Shown one piece after another: positions 16,593 through 24,271 of a stretch of 64,000 bases of DNA. The stretch's first letter is position 1. Every line of letters starts with the position of its first letter. The notes under the pieces are model-generated. The model worked only from the letters and a program-made list of their open reading frames with translations. It ran no database searches and was not told the DNA's origin. Source of the stretch: an uncultured Alloprevotella sp. (GTDB taxonomy: Bacteria > Bacteroidota > Bacteroidia > Bacteroidales > Bacteroidaceae); assembly GCA_944320745.1 (NCBI GenBank), contig CALUIN010000005.1, forward strand, positions 34,642-98,641. Reading direction: 5' to 3'. The position numbers and the translations under genes are program-made.

Positions 16593-19012
16593 TCTCCCTT
16601 TTTCTTCCCATATCCGTATCCATAATTATATTTCCGGCCATACCTGCCGTATTTGGCATATTTGCCGTAGCCGTAATAATAGCCGTTGCGGCGCTTGTCC
16701 ATATTGATGCCATTTATCAAGATACAGAGATGAGGCAACTTCTTTTCCGCGTACAGCTCGTTGATATATTCAAAATCGTTTTTCCGCGTATAGTCAGCGC
16801 GACAGACATAGACGCTCACGTCGGCCATGCGGGAAATCAACTGCGTATCCGTCACCATTCCTATCGGCGCTGTGTCCACGACTATGTAGTCATAGCTCTG
16901 CCGCAATAGAGCGAACGCTTTGTCCAGGCTGTCCCGGCCGACGAGTTCTGTCGGATTGGGGGGAATCGTGCCGCTCGGCAGTACATAGAGGTTCTCCGAC
17001 ACGCCGGACGGCCGGCAGAGCGACAACAAATCCGTGTCCGAAGGATGTGCCAGATAACGCGTAATGCCATCGCCGCTCTTATCCAAAGAAAAAATCCGGT
17101 TCAAACTTGGCTTACGGATATCAAGGCCTACGATGAGCGTTTTCTTGCCCATTAAAGCCAGGCTCACGGCCAGGTTGGAGGCACAGAAGCTCTTGCCTTC
17201 ATTTGAGGTTGTCGATGTGAACAGGATGACCTTCTGTCCCTCCATCAGCATATACTGAAGGTTCGTACGAAGGCTGCGGAAGATTTCTTCCATCAGTTCG
17301 TTACGATTTTCCTTCACCACGATCGGGTTATCGTTCTCCAGCTTTATCTGCGGTATGTCCCCCACCACGGCAATGTCCGTTATGCGCTCCACGTCTTCCC
17401 GGCCTTCTATTTTGAAGCGCAGCTGGCGCAAAAGCCAGATGCAGCCCAAGGGGAATGCCAGTCCGAGGATAAAAGCTATCATATATGTGTTCCGCCCGTT
17501 CGGCGCCACCAGTCCGCTGGCGCGGGGCTCTTCCACGACGCGGCCGTTGTTGGCCGTAGCAGCCAGCGTGATGGCGTTCTCCTCGCGCTTCTGCAAGAGC
17601 ATCAGGTAAAGGTTCGACTTAATTTCCTGTTGGCGGCTGATGTCGCGCAACTCCCGTTCCTGCCGCGGCGTATTGCCGATGCGCGTCCGGTATTTCCCGG
17701 CTTCCATATCCAGGTTGTTGCGCGTTATCTGCAAGCCCTTCTCCACGCTCTCCACCGTAGTGATCACCGCGTTGCGTGTCATGGAAATAGATTCGTCCAG
17801 GTTTATCACCGCAGGATTCGTTTCTTTGGAAGTCCGCAACAGGCGCTTGCGTTCCACAAGCATTTCGTTGTACTGTGCAATAATATTGCCCAGCGAAGCA
17901 TCCTCTATACCCACATTGACGGGAATCACCTCGTTCTGGTTCTGCGGATTGTTGATATACTCGCGCAAGAACCTGACAAGGCGCAGTTGGTTCGCGTTGT
18001 CCGCCCGCTTCTGTTCATACTCTGAATTGCCCTGCAAGGCCAATTGCGCGTCCGCGCTGAGATTGGTCAGTCCTGCCCGTTGCTTGTAGTCTGCCAGCTC
18101 ATTCTCCGTGGTTCCCAGTTCTTCGTTAATAACATGGATACGCTCGTCTATGAAGCGGGCTGTCCTTATGGCCACCTGGTTCTTGTCGTCGTTGGCATCG
18201 CTGTTATAAATGGCCACCAGGGTCGTCAGGAAGTCCGTTCCGCGGCGAATGTCCGCATCGTTAAATGACAGACGCACTATTGATGAAAAATCGCTGGTCG
18301 GACCTGCGGACAGCCGTGCCTTACATCCTCCGGCGGCAGCCGAAGGCGAGGTCACCGTAGCCAATATGGTGCAGGGACGGTCCGCGTTGCCGGCCACGCT
18401 GTCCGGTGCGGCCGATATGCTCAGCGTGCCCACCGGCGTGATAAAGACAGACGGCAGCCGCTTGAAGACCTTCGTCTGCGCATGTTCTTCGCCGCCGGCC
18501 ATGTAGGAGGCCGTCACAGCAACATCCTTCCGTGTACGATAATCTATCTTAACCCGCAACACGGACGGCAACCGTTCCGCCTCCTCCGGCGACATCCAGA
18601 TTTGCACCGGCGTATTTTTATAAAGCGGGGCGTCGTAGCCGAAATTCGTCTCGCCGGAATAATAATTGATGTATAGGTTCAGCGCGTTGACAACCTTTTT
18701 TATCAGCGTGAACGACTGCAGGATTTCCACCTCGTTGTCAAAATTGTTCGCCATGGAGAAGTTCCCCAAGTCCTGCATGGCCAGTTGCGCGCTCGCAGCC
18801 GTCTTCGTTTTATCCGCCTGTTTAATCAGCACCGTCGAGCTCACGTTGTAAACAGGCGGCTGATAGCGCAGATAAACATATGCGCCGGCAATTGCCAGCA
18901 CCAGGCACGTCAGGATGAGCGGCCAATAAAGCAAATATTCGAAAACGACAGCTTTGTAATCCGTCGGTTTACCGCCATCTGCGAAAAGATCGTGGTTCTG
19001 TCTCTTCCTCAT
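16589..19012 (-). CDS. Wzc-like polysaccharide co-polymerase / BY-type tyrosine kinase
   Basis: This 807-aa inner-membrane protein sets chain length and drives export of the capsule by cycles of autophosphorylation. A first membrane segment (WPLILTCLVLAIAGAYVYL, about 32-50) opens the Wzz domain; a long periplasmic coiled coil ends at a second membrane segment (MIAFILGLAFPLGCIWLL, about 520). The cytoplasmic kinase has Walker A STTSNEGKSF (about 600-609), Walker A' VGLDIRKPS (about 628-636) and Walker B YIVVDTAPIG (about 709-718). The tail (about 775-803) holds eleven tyrosines in KYAKYGRYGRKYNYGYG-type sequence, the substrate of autophosphorylation. The partner is the Wza-like lipoprotein encoded 15 bp upstream. 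Confidence 0.96.
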   Translation of the reverse strand: MRKRQNHDLFADGGKPTDYKAVVFEYLLYWPLILTCLVLAIAGAYVYLRYQPPVYNVSSTVLIKQADKTKTAASAQLAMQDLGNFSMANNFDNEVEILQSFTLIKKVVNALNLYINYYSGETNFGYDAPLYKNTPVQIWMSPEEAERLPSVLRVKIDYRTRKDVAVTASYMAGGEEHAQTKVFKRLPSVFITPVGTLSISAAPDSVAGNADRPCTILATVTSPSAAAGGCKARLSAGPTSDFSSIVRLSFNDADIRRGTDFLTTLVAIYNSDANDDKNQVAIRTARFIDERIHVINEELGTTENELADYKQRAGLTNLSADAQLALQGNSEYEQKRADNANQLRLVRFLREYINNPQNQNEVIPVNVGIEDASLGNIIAQYNEMLVERKRLLRTSKETNPAVINLDESISMTRNAVITTVESVEKGLQITRNNLDMEAGKYRTRIGNTPRQERELRDISRQQEIKSNLYLMLLQKREENAITLAATANNGRVVEEPRASGLVAPNGRNTYMIAFILGLAFPLGCIWLLRQLRFKIEGREDVERITDIAVVGDIPQIKLENDNPIVVKENRNELMEEIFRSLRTNLQYMLMEGQKVILFTSTTSNEGKSFCASNLAVSLALMGKKTLIVGLDIRKPSLNRIFSLDKSGDGITRYLAHPSDTDLLSLCRPSGVSENLYVLPSGTIPPNPTELVGRDSLDKAFALLRQSYDYIVVDTAPIGMVTDTQLISRMADVSVYVCRADYTRKNDFEYINELYAEKKLPHLCILINGINMDKRRNGYYYGYGKYAKYGRYGRKYNYGYGYGKKKGD

Positions 19013-19027
19013 TTGTTTACGTCTGGT

Positions 19028-19828
19028 TTATTTAAGGATTATCACCACCAGCGACGCGACGCTTGCCGCCATGCTCAACAACGAAATCCACATGGAACTA
19101 TTCGTATTGAACGATGTGGAACGTACCTTTGCTTTAGTCGGTTTCACATAGATGATGTCGTTCTGCTGCAACTGATAGTAGGGCGAAAGGGCTATGTCCG
19201 CCTTTGTCAGGTCCAGATGATAGACACGGCATTTGCCGGACGCGTCCTCGCGCAGCAGCTGCACGTCCGTGCGGTCCGAAGTCAGCGTCATGTCGCCGGC
19301 TTGGGCCAACGCTTGGAAAATATTGATGCGCTCGTCGCTGACGCTGTACGTTCCGGGAGATTTCACCTCGCCCAATACGCTGATTTTATAACTGAGCGTA
19401 CGTACCGTCACGTTGGGAACCTCATTCAGATAAGTCTCCAGCTTGCTACGTATCAATTCCTCGCACTCGCGCGTAGTAAGGCCCGACACGCGCAGTTTCC
19501 CCAACACGGGATAATCAATGTAGCCCTCGTTGTCCACCAGGTAGTTCAGCAACTTGGCATTATCCAAACCTTGCGTCATAGCCTGTTGCCCTTTCGCCTG
19601 CCCTATTTTCCGGTAAAAAGGCACGGAAGAAGCCGGGTCGGAAGTACTGACCACGATGGTCAGCTCGTCCTTCGGCATAATGCGGTACACGTAATGCCTT
19701 TCGTGTTGCTCTACCATATCAAGCACCTGGTCCTCGCGAAGGTATAGGGAATCTTTGTAAGCCGTACAACTTGCCAAGAAAATCGGCAGCAAAAGAAAGA
19801 GGATAAGCCTTTTCCTGTCCATCATCAT
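19028..19828 (-). CDS. Wza-like polysaccharide export lipoprotein
   Basis: This 266-aa lipoprotein should form the outer-membrane export channel for the capsule. The signal ends at lipobox LASC (Cys21). Poly_export sequence follows (HYVYRIMPKDELTIVVST), then an SLBB-type segment (VTVRTLSYKISVLGEVKSPG, typical of Wza), and a C-terminal hydrophobic helix MWISLLSMAASVASLVVIIL that could be the membrane-spanning helix of the octamer. Three ATG codons stand in a row; the first is used. It is followed after 15 bp by the Wzc-like kinase gene. Confidence 0.95.
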   Translation of the reverse strand: MMMDRKRLILFLLLPIFLASCTAYKDSLYLREDQVLDMVEQHERHYVYRIMPKDELTIVVSTSDPASSVPFYRKIGQAKGQQAMTQGLDNAKLLNYLVDNEGYIDYPVLGKLRVSGLTTRECEELIRSKLETYLNEVPNVTVRTLSYKISVLGEVKSPGTYSVSDERINIFQALAQAGDMTLTSDRTDVQLLREDASGKCRVYHLDLTKADIALSPYYQLQQNDIIYVKPTKAKVRSTSFNTNSSMWISLLSMAASVASLVVIILK

Positions 19829-19874
19829 TTTTTATCGTTAAAAGAATAACATATGTTCCTGAATCGGGGCGAAG

Positions 19875-20750
19875 TCAGTCCCGCGTCGCCGCGAACAGCC
19901 TGAAACTCAACAGTGCCGCCTCCACGTCGGGCCGGTTCTGCAACTCATAGGCGGGGACGCTTCCGGCAACCTCGGCCAGCGTCCCGCTAATGCCGGCAAA
20001 ACTCTGCGCATCCAGCGCTATCACGGACGCAGCCTCCACCAGCCGCCGGAAAGTGTCGATGCCGCCCAGGCGCACAGCCTTGTTCCGTGAAGCCTGTTTC
20101 ATGAAAAACAACGTCTGCAGCCTCACGCCTTCGTTTCGGAAGCAGGCCGTTTTTCCGCTCCAGGGCGAACCGTACACCCGGACTTCGCCGTTCTCCATGC
20201 ACCGGATCACGGGCTGGTCGTCGTTCAGCAGCCGGCTGCCGGAGATATGCCGCAGCCAGAGCCGGGCATGCGTACTTTTGCCTATACCCGACGCGCCGAC
20301 GAAGGCGCAGCCGTCGGCGCCGGCCGCCACGCACGAGGCGTGTACCACAGCCGTCCGGCGATACGCCGCGCTATAAGTAAAGGCCAACATAACAAAATCG
20401 TTCAATAACCAATAATCCTCGTCAGCCTCGGGCCGCCAATCCGTACGCGCCGCTCGCCACCGGCGGTCGGCGCGAATCCAATACGTCCGGCCATTTTCGC
20501 GAAGAGTCAAGGCCACGCAGCATTCGCCGGGCAGCAGCCACAGCCGCAATGTCCTCGCCTCCAGTTCGTTCACCAGGTCCGGGGCGGCCGTTTCCTGGCA
20601 CACGCGGCATCCCGTCTCCACCCTGCACAGCACTGCGCACGGCAGCGCGGCGGCCCCGGACACGAGGAAGGGGCGGTAATTGGGCAAACGGACCGTGAAC
20701 TCTTCGCCGCACGTCACCTCCACCGGCCAGCCCGCAATCGACAACATCAT
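19875..20750 (-). CDS. HPr-kinase-like P-loop protein (HprK-related, capsule-associated)
   Basis: This 291-aa protein resembles the C-terminal kinase domain of HPr kinase and PEP carboxykinase. It has a P-loop VGASGIGKST (151-160), the paired Asp of LLNDDQPV (175-182) and a conserved GSPWSGKT (194-201), all typical of the HprK-related proteins found with PqqD-like and nucleotidyltransferase genes. Its substrate is unknown; it is not ordinary HprK because the N-terminal domain and an HPr gene are missing. The start overlaps the AraC-type gene by 4 bp (ATGA), so it is translated as part of the capsule operon. The functional partners are probably the PqqD-like protein (22286-22567) and the N-terminal half of the fusion at 3497-5194. 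Confidence 0.85.
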   Translation of the reverse strand: MMLSIAGWPVEVTCGEEFTVRLPNYRPFLVSGAAALPCAVLCRVETGCRVCQETAAPDLVNELEARTLRLWLLPGECCVALTLRENGRTYWIRADRRWRAARTDWRPEADEDYWLLNDFVMLAFTYSAAYRRTAVVHASCVAAGADGCAFVGASGIGKSTHARLWLRHISGSRLLNDDQPVIRCMENGEVRVYGSPWSGKTACFRNEGVRLQTLFFMKQASRNKAVRLGGIDTFRRLVEAASVIALDAQSFAGISGTLAEVAGSVPAYELQNRPDVEAALLSFRLFAATRD

Positions 20751-21127
20751 AACCTTTCCCTGTATTCTCCGGGGGTCATGCCGTACTTATCATGGAAAGT
20801 GCGGTAGAAAGCCCGTAATGACCTGAAACCGGCGTCAGCCGCTATAGCCTTGAAGGGCGCGTCCGGACGGCAAGCCATCAACTCCACGGCATACGACAGG
20901 CGCAGGCCATTGATGTAACCGCAAAAATTTGTCCCTGCGCAACACTGAAGCACCCTTGCCGCCTTATTTTTGTTCAGCAAAACCAGGCGCACATACTTGT
21001 CGCGCGAAAAAGCCGGATCCAGAAACAGACGCTGCTCCACAATCCGGCGATGCGTTTCCTCGAACTGCCTCGCCTCCTCCGCAGTCGGTCCCGCGGACTG
21101 GCGCGCGCGGCACGCGTCATTTTCCAT
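20747..21127 (-). CDS. Small AraC-type helix-turn-helix regulator
   Basis: This 126-aa protein is little more than an AraC/XylS DNA-binding domain. The first helix-turn-helix lies around residues 40-75 and the second in KAIAADAGFRSLRAFYRTFH with the closing YGMTPGEYRERL. No sensor domain is present. It is placed directly after upxY (11-bp overlap) and before the HprK-like gene (4-bp overlap). In the Bacteroides loci described so far the second gene is usually upxZ; here this regulator holds that place. It may control the locus itself or other surface loci, which is inference. Confidence 0.85.
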   Translation of the reverse strand: MENDACRARQSAGPTAEEARQFEETHRRIVEQRLFLDPAFSRDKYVRLVLLNKNKAARVLQCCAGTNFCGYINGLRLSYAVELMACRPDAPFKAIAADAGFRSLRAFYRTFHDKYGMTPGEYRERL

Positions 21128-21734
21128 CTGAATCGCCCGTTATGATTTCAACGTATTCCGGCTCCACCTCCACCGCCGCCGTCAGCCATCCCGGAAGCTC
21201 CACAAGCAGGCGTTTCACGCGGGCGCCGCGCATGGCGAGCAGATACCCCTCGTAACCATCCAGGCTGCCGCCCACGATACGGATACGCCGCCCCAACATA
21301 GCAGTCGTCATTTCGCCTGGCCGATAGTACTTGGGCGTTCTGGCGCGCGCCACTGCGTTGACAAAGTTTGCCATGTCATCGTCGCGCACCACCATCGGGT
21401 CACGATAAGCGGCCCCTTTCTGATAACGGTACTGCAGCGTGGGGATTCTGGCAACGGCCATGTCAAGACGTTGCCGCGTCTCGCGCACAAACAACAAATC
21501 GCGGATAAAAGGAACGCATTCCCTGATGCGGCGACCTTGCCGGACAGACAGGCGCCAGCACATAGGGGTGAAAATTTCCATCCCGAGAGCCGCCAATTGC
21601 TTGTAGGCCGGAAGTTTGGCATTGCTGCGCTTGAGGTCGCGCATAACAAACCATTGTTTAACAAATTCCGGTTCCGTAAAAGGCCGCGACTGCGACGGAG
21701 CCCCCGATTTTGACTTTTTATCCGGCTGGAACAT
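21117..21734 (-). CDS. UpxY-family transcription antiterminator (NusG-like)
   Basis: This 205-aa protein belongs to the UpxY group of specialised NusG paralogues that let RNA polymerase read through the leader of their own capsule operon. Conserved parts are WFVMRDLKRSNAKLPAYKQL (about 28-47), EIFTPMCWRLSVRQGRRIRE, PFIRDLLFVRETRQ and, in the C-terminal KOW part, RRIRIVGGSLDGYEGYLL followed by VKRLLVELPG. It is the first gene after the candidate invertible promoter, with a 183-bp leader between the inverted repeat and the ATG. The end overlaps the AraC-type gene by 11 bp. Confidence 0.93.
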   Translation of the reverse strand: MFQPDKKSKSGAPSQSRPFTEPEFVKQWFVMRDLKRSNAKLPAYKQLAALGMEIFTPMCWRLSVRQGRRIRECVPFIRDLLFVRETRQRLDMAVARIPTLQYRYQKGAAYRDPMVVRDDDMANFVNAVARARTPKYYRPGEMTTAMLGRRIRIVGGSLDGYEGYLLAMRGARVKRLLVELPGWLTAAVEVEPEYVEIITGDSDGK

Positions 21735-21917
21735 GATGGCATCTTTTCGGTAAAGACAAAACCTTCTAATCCTGCATTGATTATTATTCGCTACAAATCA
21801 TGCAGTTACACAAAACAACGTCGATCGGCAATTTCTCGTCCAGCGCTTCCGTCTATGACATTGCGCCTCGGCTTGGCTCAAACTTTACCGCCGGAGCCGC
21901 GCGCAAATACACTGTAC

Positions 21918-21933
21918 ATCTCTTGATAAGAGA
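21918..21933. repeat. Inverted repeat, left copy (candidate invertase site)
   Basis: ATCTCTTGATAAGAGA is the exact reverse complement of 22096-22111. Each copy is itself a dyad (TCTCTT/AAGAGA) around an asymmetric 3-bp centre, GAT here and ATC in the other copy, as expected for sites of a site-specific recombinase. Confidence 0.85.
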
Positions 21934-21948
21934 CGGATTAATTTGCTA

Positions 21949-21956
21949 CAAAATTA
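21949..21956 (-). promoter_or_regulatory. -7 box inside the invertible segment, pointing at upxY
   Basis: On the minus strand the sequence is TAATTTTG, a full match to TAnnTTTG, 15 bp inside the left inverted repeat and directed towards upxY. No TTG is found at the expected -33 position. Inversion of the 162-bp segment would turn it away from upxY. Confidence 0.65.
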
Positions 21957-22095
21957 GCAAAATCGCTTGATATAAGCCATATTCGGCATGCGATTTTTTT
22001 GTTTTTTGCCCGCAATCGTGAGAGCTGTTAAACCAAAAACTCTCCCACGTCTCTGTATTCCCCATAAAAATCAGCATCTTAGACAAGCTGGCACA

Positions 22096-22111
22096 TCTCT
22101 TATCAAGAGAT
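22096..22111. repeat. Inverted repeat, right copy (candidate invertase site)
   Basis: TCTCTTATCAAGAGAT is the exact reverse complement of 21918-21933; the repeats enclose 162 bp. Confidence 0.85.
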
Positions 22112-22285
22112 CCGGGATTTTTATATAAACGCAAAAATAAGCCGCACTTTCAAATCCGCCATCCGACGATTCCTCCAATACGGGGCGGAAAGCTAATAAA
22201 AAAACGGCTGCTACATTCTCACAAACTGCGCGCAACGGCTGCGGCGCCTTCCCCCGCCCTTCAGATGCCCTCAGCAAGACGGGAC

Positions 22286-22567
22286 TTAAGATTCCGACCT
22301 TGCCGCCACGCCCAGCCGCAAGAGCGTCTGCAACAGCTCCGCAACGTCCTCCTGCGCCTGTGAAGCGTCCACCTCGTAGGCCGCGCGCAGCTTGCGCGCC
22401 AGTTCCTCCTCCGTGCAGGGCGACTGCTGCAATTCCCCGACCAGGAAAGCAGCCGTCTCGCTGAGTATCAGCAAGCGCGAGAAGTTGATTTGTTCCCCGC
22501 TGCCAAGCAGCACATGCTCACCGGCCACGGTGCGAACAAGAAAATCTTTCTGTATCACGTACTTCAT
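22286..22567 (-). CDS. PqqD-like peptide-binding protein
   Basis: This 93-aa protein has the PqqD fold signature: MKYVIQKDFLVRTVAGEHVL, LGSGEQINFSRLLILSETAAFLVGEL and a C-terminal EEELARKLRAAYEVDASQAQ followed by VAELLQTLLRLGV. PqqD domains bind peptides (RiPP recognition element) in several pathways; stand-alone copies also occur with HprK-like kinases and nucleotidyltransferases in polysaccharide loci, where their ligand is unknown. The frame is open upstream to a TTG at 22675 that would overlap the lipoprotein stop, but the ATG at 22565-22567 gives the family N-terminus. It lies downstream of the lipoprotein gene on the same strand and upstream of the invertible segment. Confidence 0.85.
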   Translation of the reverse strand: MKYVIQKDFLVRTVAGEHVLLGSGEQINFSRLLILSETAAFLVGELQQSPCTEEELARKLRAAYEVDASQAQEDVAELLQTLLRLGVAARSES

Positions 22568-22650
22568 TCGTAGGTCCTCGTTTTTGGCCGACAGGAAAGG
22601 CCGCGGGCGCCGTTTCCGCAGCCTTTCTGATGGAATATATGTCAACGCCC

Positions 22651-22668
22651 GCTCCGGCACGCCGGAGC
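22651..22668. repeat. Short perfect hairpin before the PqqD-like gene
   Basis: GCTCCGGC and GCCGGAGC pair perfectly with a 2-nt loop. No T-tract follows on either strand, so it is not a typical terminator. It may be an mRNA processing or stability element. Confidence 0.45.
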
Positions 22669-22671
22669 AGA

Positions 22672-23964
22672 TCAATGCTCTTCAAACACGACAACAGGGT
22701 CCTTCAACGTAAACTTACGCACCGTGGCGCCGGAACTTGTCCTCGTCGGAACGGTCGAAGTCGTGCCGTCCCACGCTTCCTTGAACTCTGAAATCTCGAT
22801 AATCAGACCAGCGTTGTAGAAGCTGTTGTTCGTCGGCTTGAAATCGCCGGAAGCCAGATCCACCTCCGTCATCAGCGCGCCGGTGTCGTCCAGCAACCAG
22901 TCGTCATCGGGCTCGCCCTCGCCGTCCCAGTGCTTGACAAATACATAAATATGTCCCAATTCGCCGGACGCTCCCAGCACCGGCGTGAACAAATGGTTGC
23001 CGGGCTGAGTGAAATAACCTTGTCCTCTATAAGTTATGCTTACATTGCCGAATTGCCGGCCGGACAGTTTCAGGTATTTCCCGCTATCGTTCTGCCCGTC
23101 ATGAAACAGCTGCGAATCGCCCGAGGCGTAGTATCCGCCGCCTACGTTGTCCGCCGCAGCAGCCTGCGTGCCTAAATTGTAGGCGCTGGGAAAAGCCTCG
23201 CCGCCCACATATACCTTTATATACCATTCATTTATCGGCGAGCCCATCACTTCTTCAAAACGTTCTTCCGTCAAAGTATAGGTTACGTCGCCGTTCCACT
23301 CGTCCCGATCCGTCTGGTCATAGAACAATCCGAGCAGGTTGAAGCCTGCGCAGCCGCGGTGCATGACCAGTCCCGTGTTGGTAGCCAAATCGTCGATGGA
23401 GAAATTATCCGCGCTACGGTAAATCTCCACGTTGGTAGAGTCATTTCTCTTGTAATGAGTCACATCGGGAGTCGTTTCCACTTGGCTGTCCGACAGACGC
23501 CACTCATTGTAAGGAACGGAAGAGAAATAGCACTGCTCATTGGCCGCTATTTCCATCGGTTCGCCGACCAGTTCCCCGTCTGCGCCATAGGCCTGTATCA
23601 GTCCGGAGCCGTCCTCGTAGACCACGAACCGGTAATTGAACCCATAGCACTGCGTACCGTCCGTACAGGTTATGTCATGAAGGGAAAACAGAACGGACTG
23701 ATCCGGCTCGCCGTCGCCCACAACCTTATGAAGGTAAATCACATCGGGGTCATACTTGTTGTCAAAACTCTGATTGTCCGCTATGCCGCGCGTCGCCCCG
23801 TTGGACGCATCCTGACCGCTGCTCGGCAACGCGCTGACATCCATCTCAATGTCGTAAACGCCAGGAGCCGCATGCCATCCGGCCAAACTCTCCTCGCTGC
23901 TGCACGATGCCATGCAGGCACAGAGCAGGAGCAAGCCTGAAAAAAGGAATACGTATTTTTTCAT
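22672..23964 (-). CDS. Secreted lipoprotein of unknown function
   Basis: This 430-aa protein starts MKKYVFLFSGLLLLCACMAS with the lipidated Cys at residue 21, followed by SSEES; a serine/acidic stretch here is often seen in surface-exposed Bacteroides lipoproteins. The ATG at 23962-23964 is chosen because the longer frame lacks a signal sequence. The mature part is acidic and rich in Asp, Gly and Tyr with predicted beta structure, and might be fimbrillin-like, but no family could be assigned. It starts downstream of the small ORF at 24023-24223 and is followed by the PqqD-like gene; the three probably share the promoter at 24264-24271. Confidence 0.75.
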   Translation of the reverse strand: MKKYVFLFSGLLLLCACMASCSSEESLAGWHAAPGVYDIEMDVSALPSSGQDASNGATRGIADNQSFDNKYDPDVIYLHKVVGDGEPDQSVLFSLHDITCTDGTQCYGFNYRFVVYEDGSGLIQAYGADGELVGEPMEIAANEQCYFSSVPYNEWRLSDSQVETTPDVTHYKRNDSTNVEIYRSADNFSIDDLATNTGLVMHRGCAGFNLLGLFYDQTDRDEWNGDVTYTLTEERFEEVMGSPINEWYIKVYVGGEAFPSAYNLGTQAAAADNVGGGYYASGDSQLFHDGQNDSGKYLKLSGRQFGNVSITYRGQGYFTQPGNHLFTPVLGASGELGHIYVFVKHWDGEGEPDDDWLLDDTGALMTEVDLASGDFKPTNNSFYNAGLIIEISEFKEAWDGTTSTVPTRTSSGATVRKFTLKDPVVVFEEH

Positions 23965-24022
23965 TTCCGTCATTTTCCAATTCTTCTTAAAAAACACCGC
24001 GCGGGCAGACCGCCCCGGGCCA

Positions 24023-24223
24023 TTACGGCCTTGAGCCAATCCAGTGCCAGTCGCCAGGCTCATTGTCGCGCGTCTCGAACAAGGAATGCGCAGAGCCTTC
24101 CGTCTCTACCCGTATACATGTGCCGCCAATCCCGCTGTTCGCGATGACGGACTGGCAGACCGCGCTGCCCAAATCCCACTGCACTTCCCTGACAGTAGGC
24201 TTTATATATATTTTCTTTGCCAT
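24023..24223 (-). CDS. Small 66-aa protein, candidate peptide
   Basis: The product starts MAKKIYIKPTVREVQWDLGS followed by AVCQS and a Gly-, Cys- and polar-rich tail. The pattern K-K-x-Y-x-x-P near the N-terminus and a Cys-Ser near residue 23-24 is shared with many small unassigned Bacteroidales proteins. A consensus -7 box lies 41 bp upstream of the ATG with nothing else between, which supports its expression. It is the first gene of a group with a lipoprotein and a PqqD-like protein. It has no signal peptide. A role as peptide ligand of the PqqD-like protein is only a guess. Confidence 0.6.
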   Translation of the reverse strand: MAKKIYIKPTVREVQWDLGSAVCQSVIANSGIGGTCIRVETEGSAHSLFETRDNEPGDWHWIGSRP

Positions 24224-24263
24224 AATCCGAGTATGAATTTATAAAGACAATAAGTTCTGTCGG

Positions 24264-24271
24264 CAAAAGTA
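24264..24271 (-). promoter_or_regulatory. -7 promoter box of the small ORF/lipoprotein/PqqD group
   Basis: TACTTTTG on the minus strand matches TAnnTTTG, 41 bp before the ATG at 24223. No TTG at -33. Confidence 0.6.

Larger units (their letters stand above)
21735..22285. other. Capsule operon leader and promoter region
   Basis: This 551-bp gap holds no gene I can support. It contains two 16-bp inverted repeats, a -7 box inside them, and 183 bp of leader before upxY. The rest is AT-rich with a run of T on the minus strand (about 22198-22206) that is not preceded by a clear stem. A 68-codon minus frame (22071-22277) crosses one repeat and has no family resemblance. Confidence 0.7.

Noticed and set aside
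22071-22277. 68-codon minus-strand ORF across the right inverted repeat
   Set aside because: Its end would change with inversion of the segment and it has no recognisable features.
22568-22675. TTG start for the PqqD-like protein overlapping the lipoprotein stop
   Set aside because: The extra 36 residues are basic and unlike PqqD proteins; the ATG at 22567 gives the usual start. A coupled TTG start is possible but less likely.
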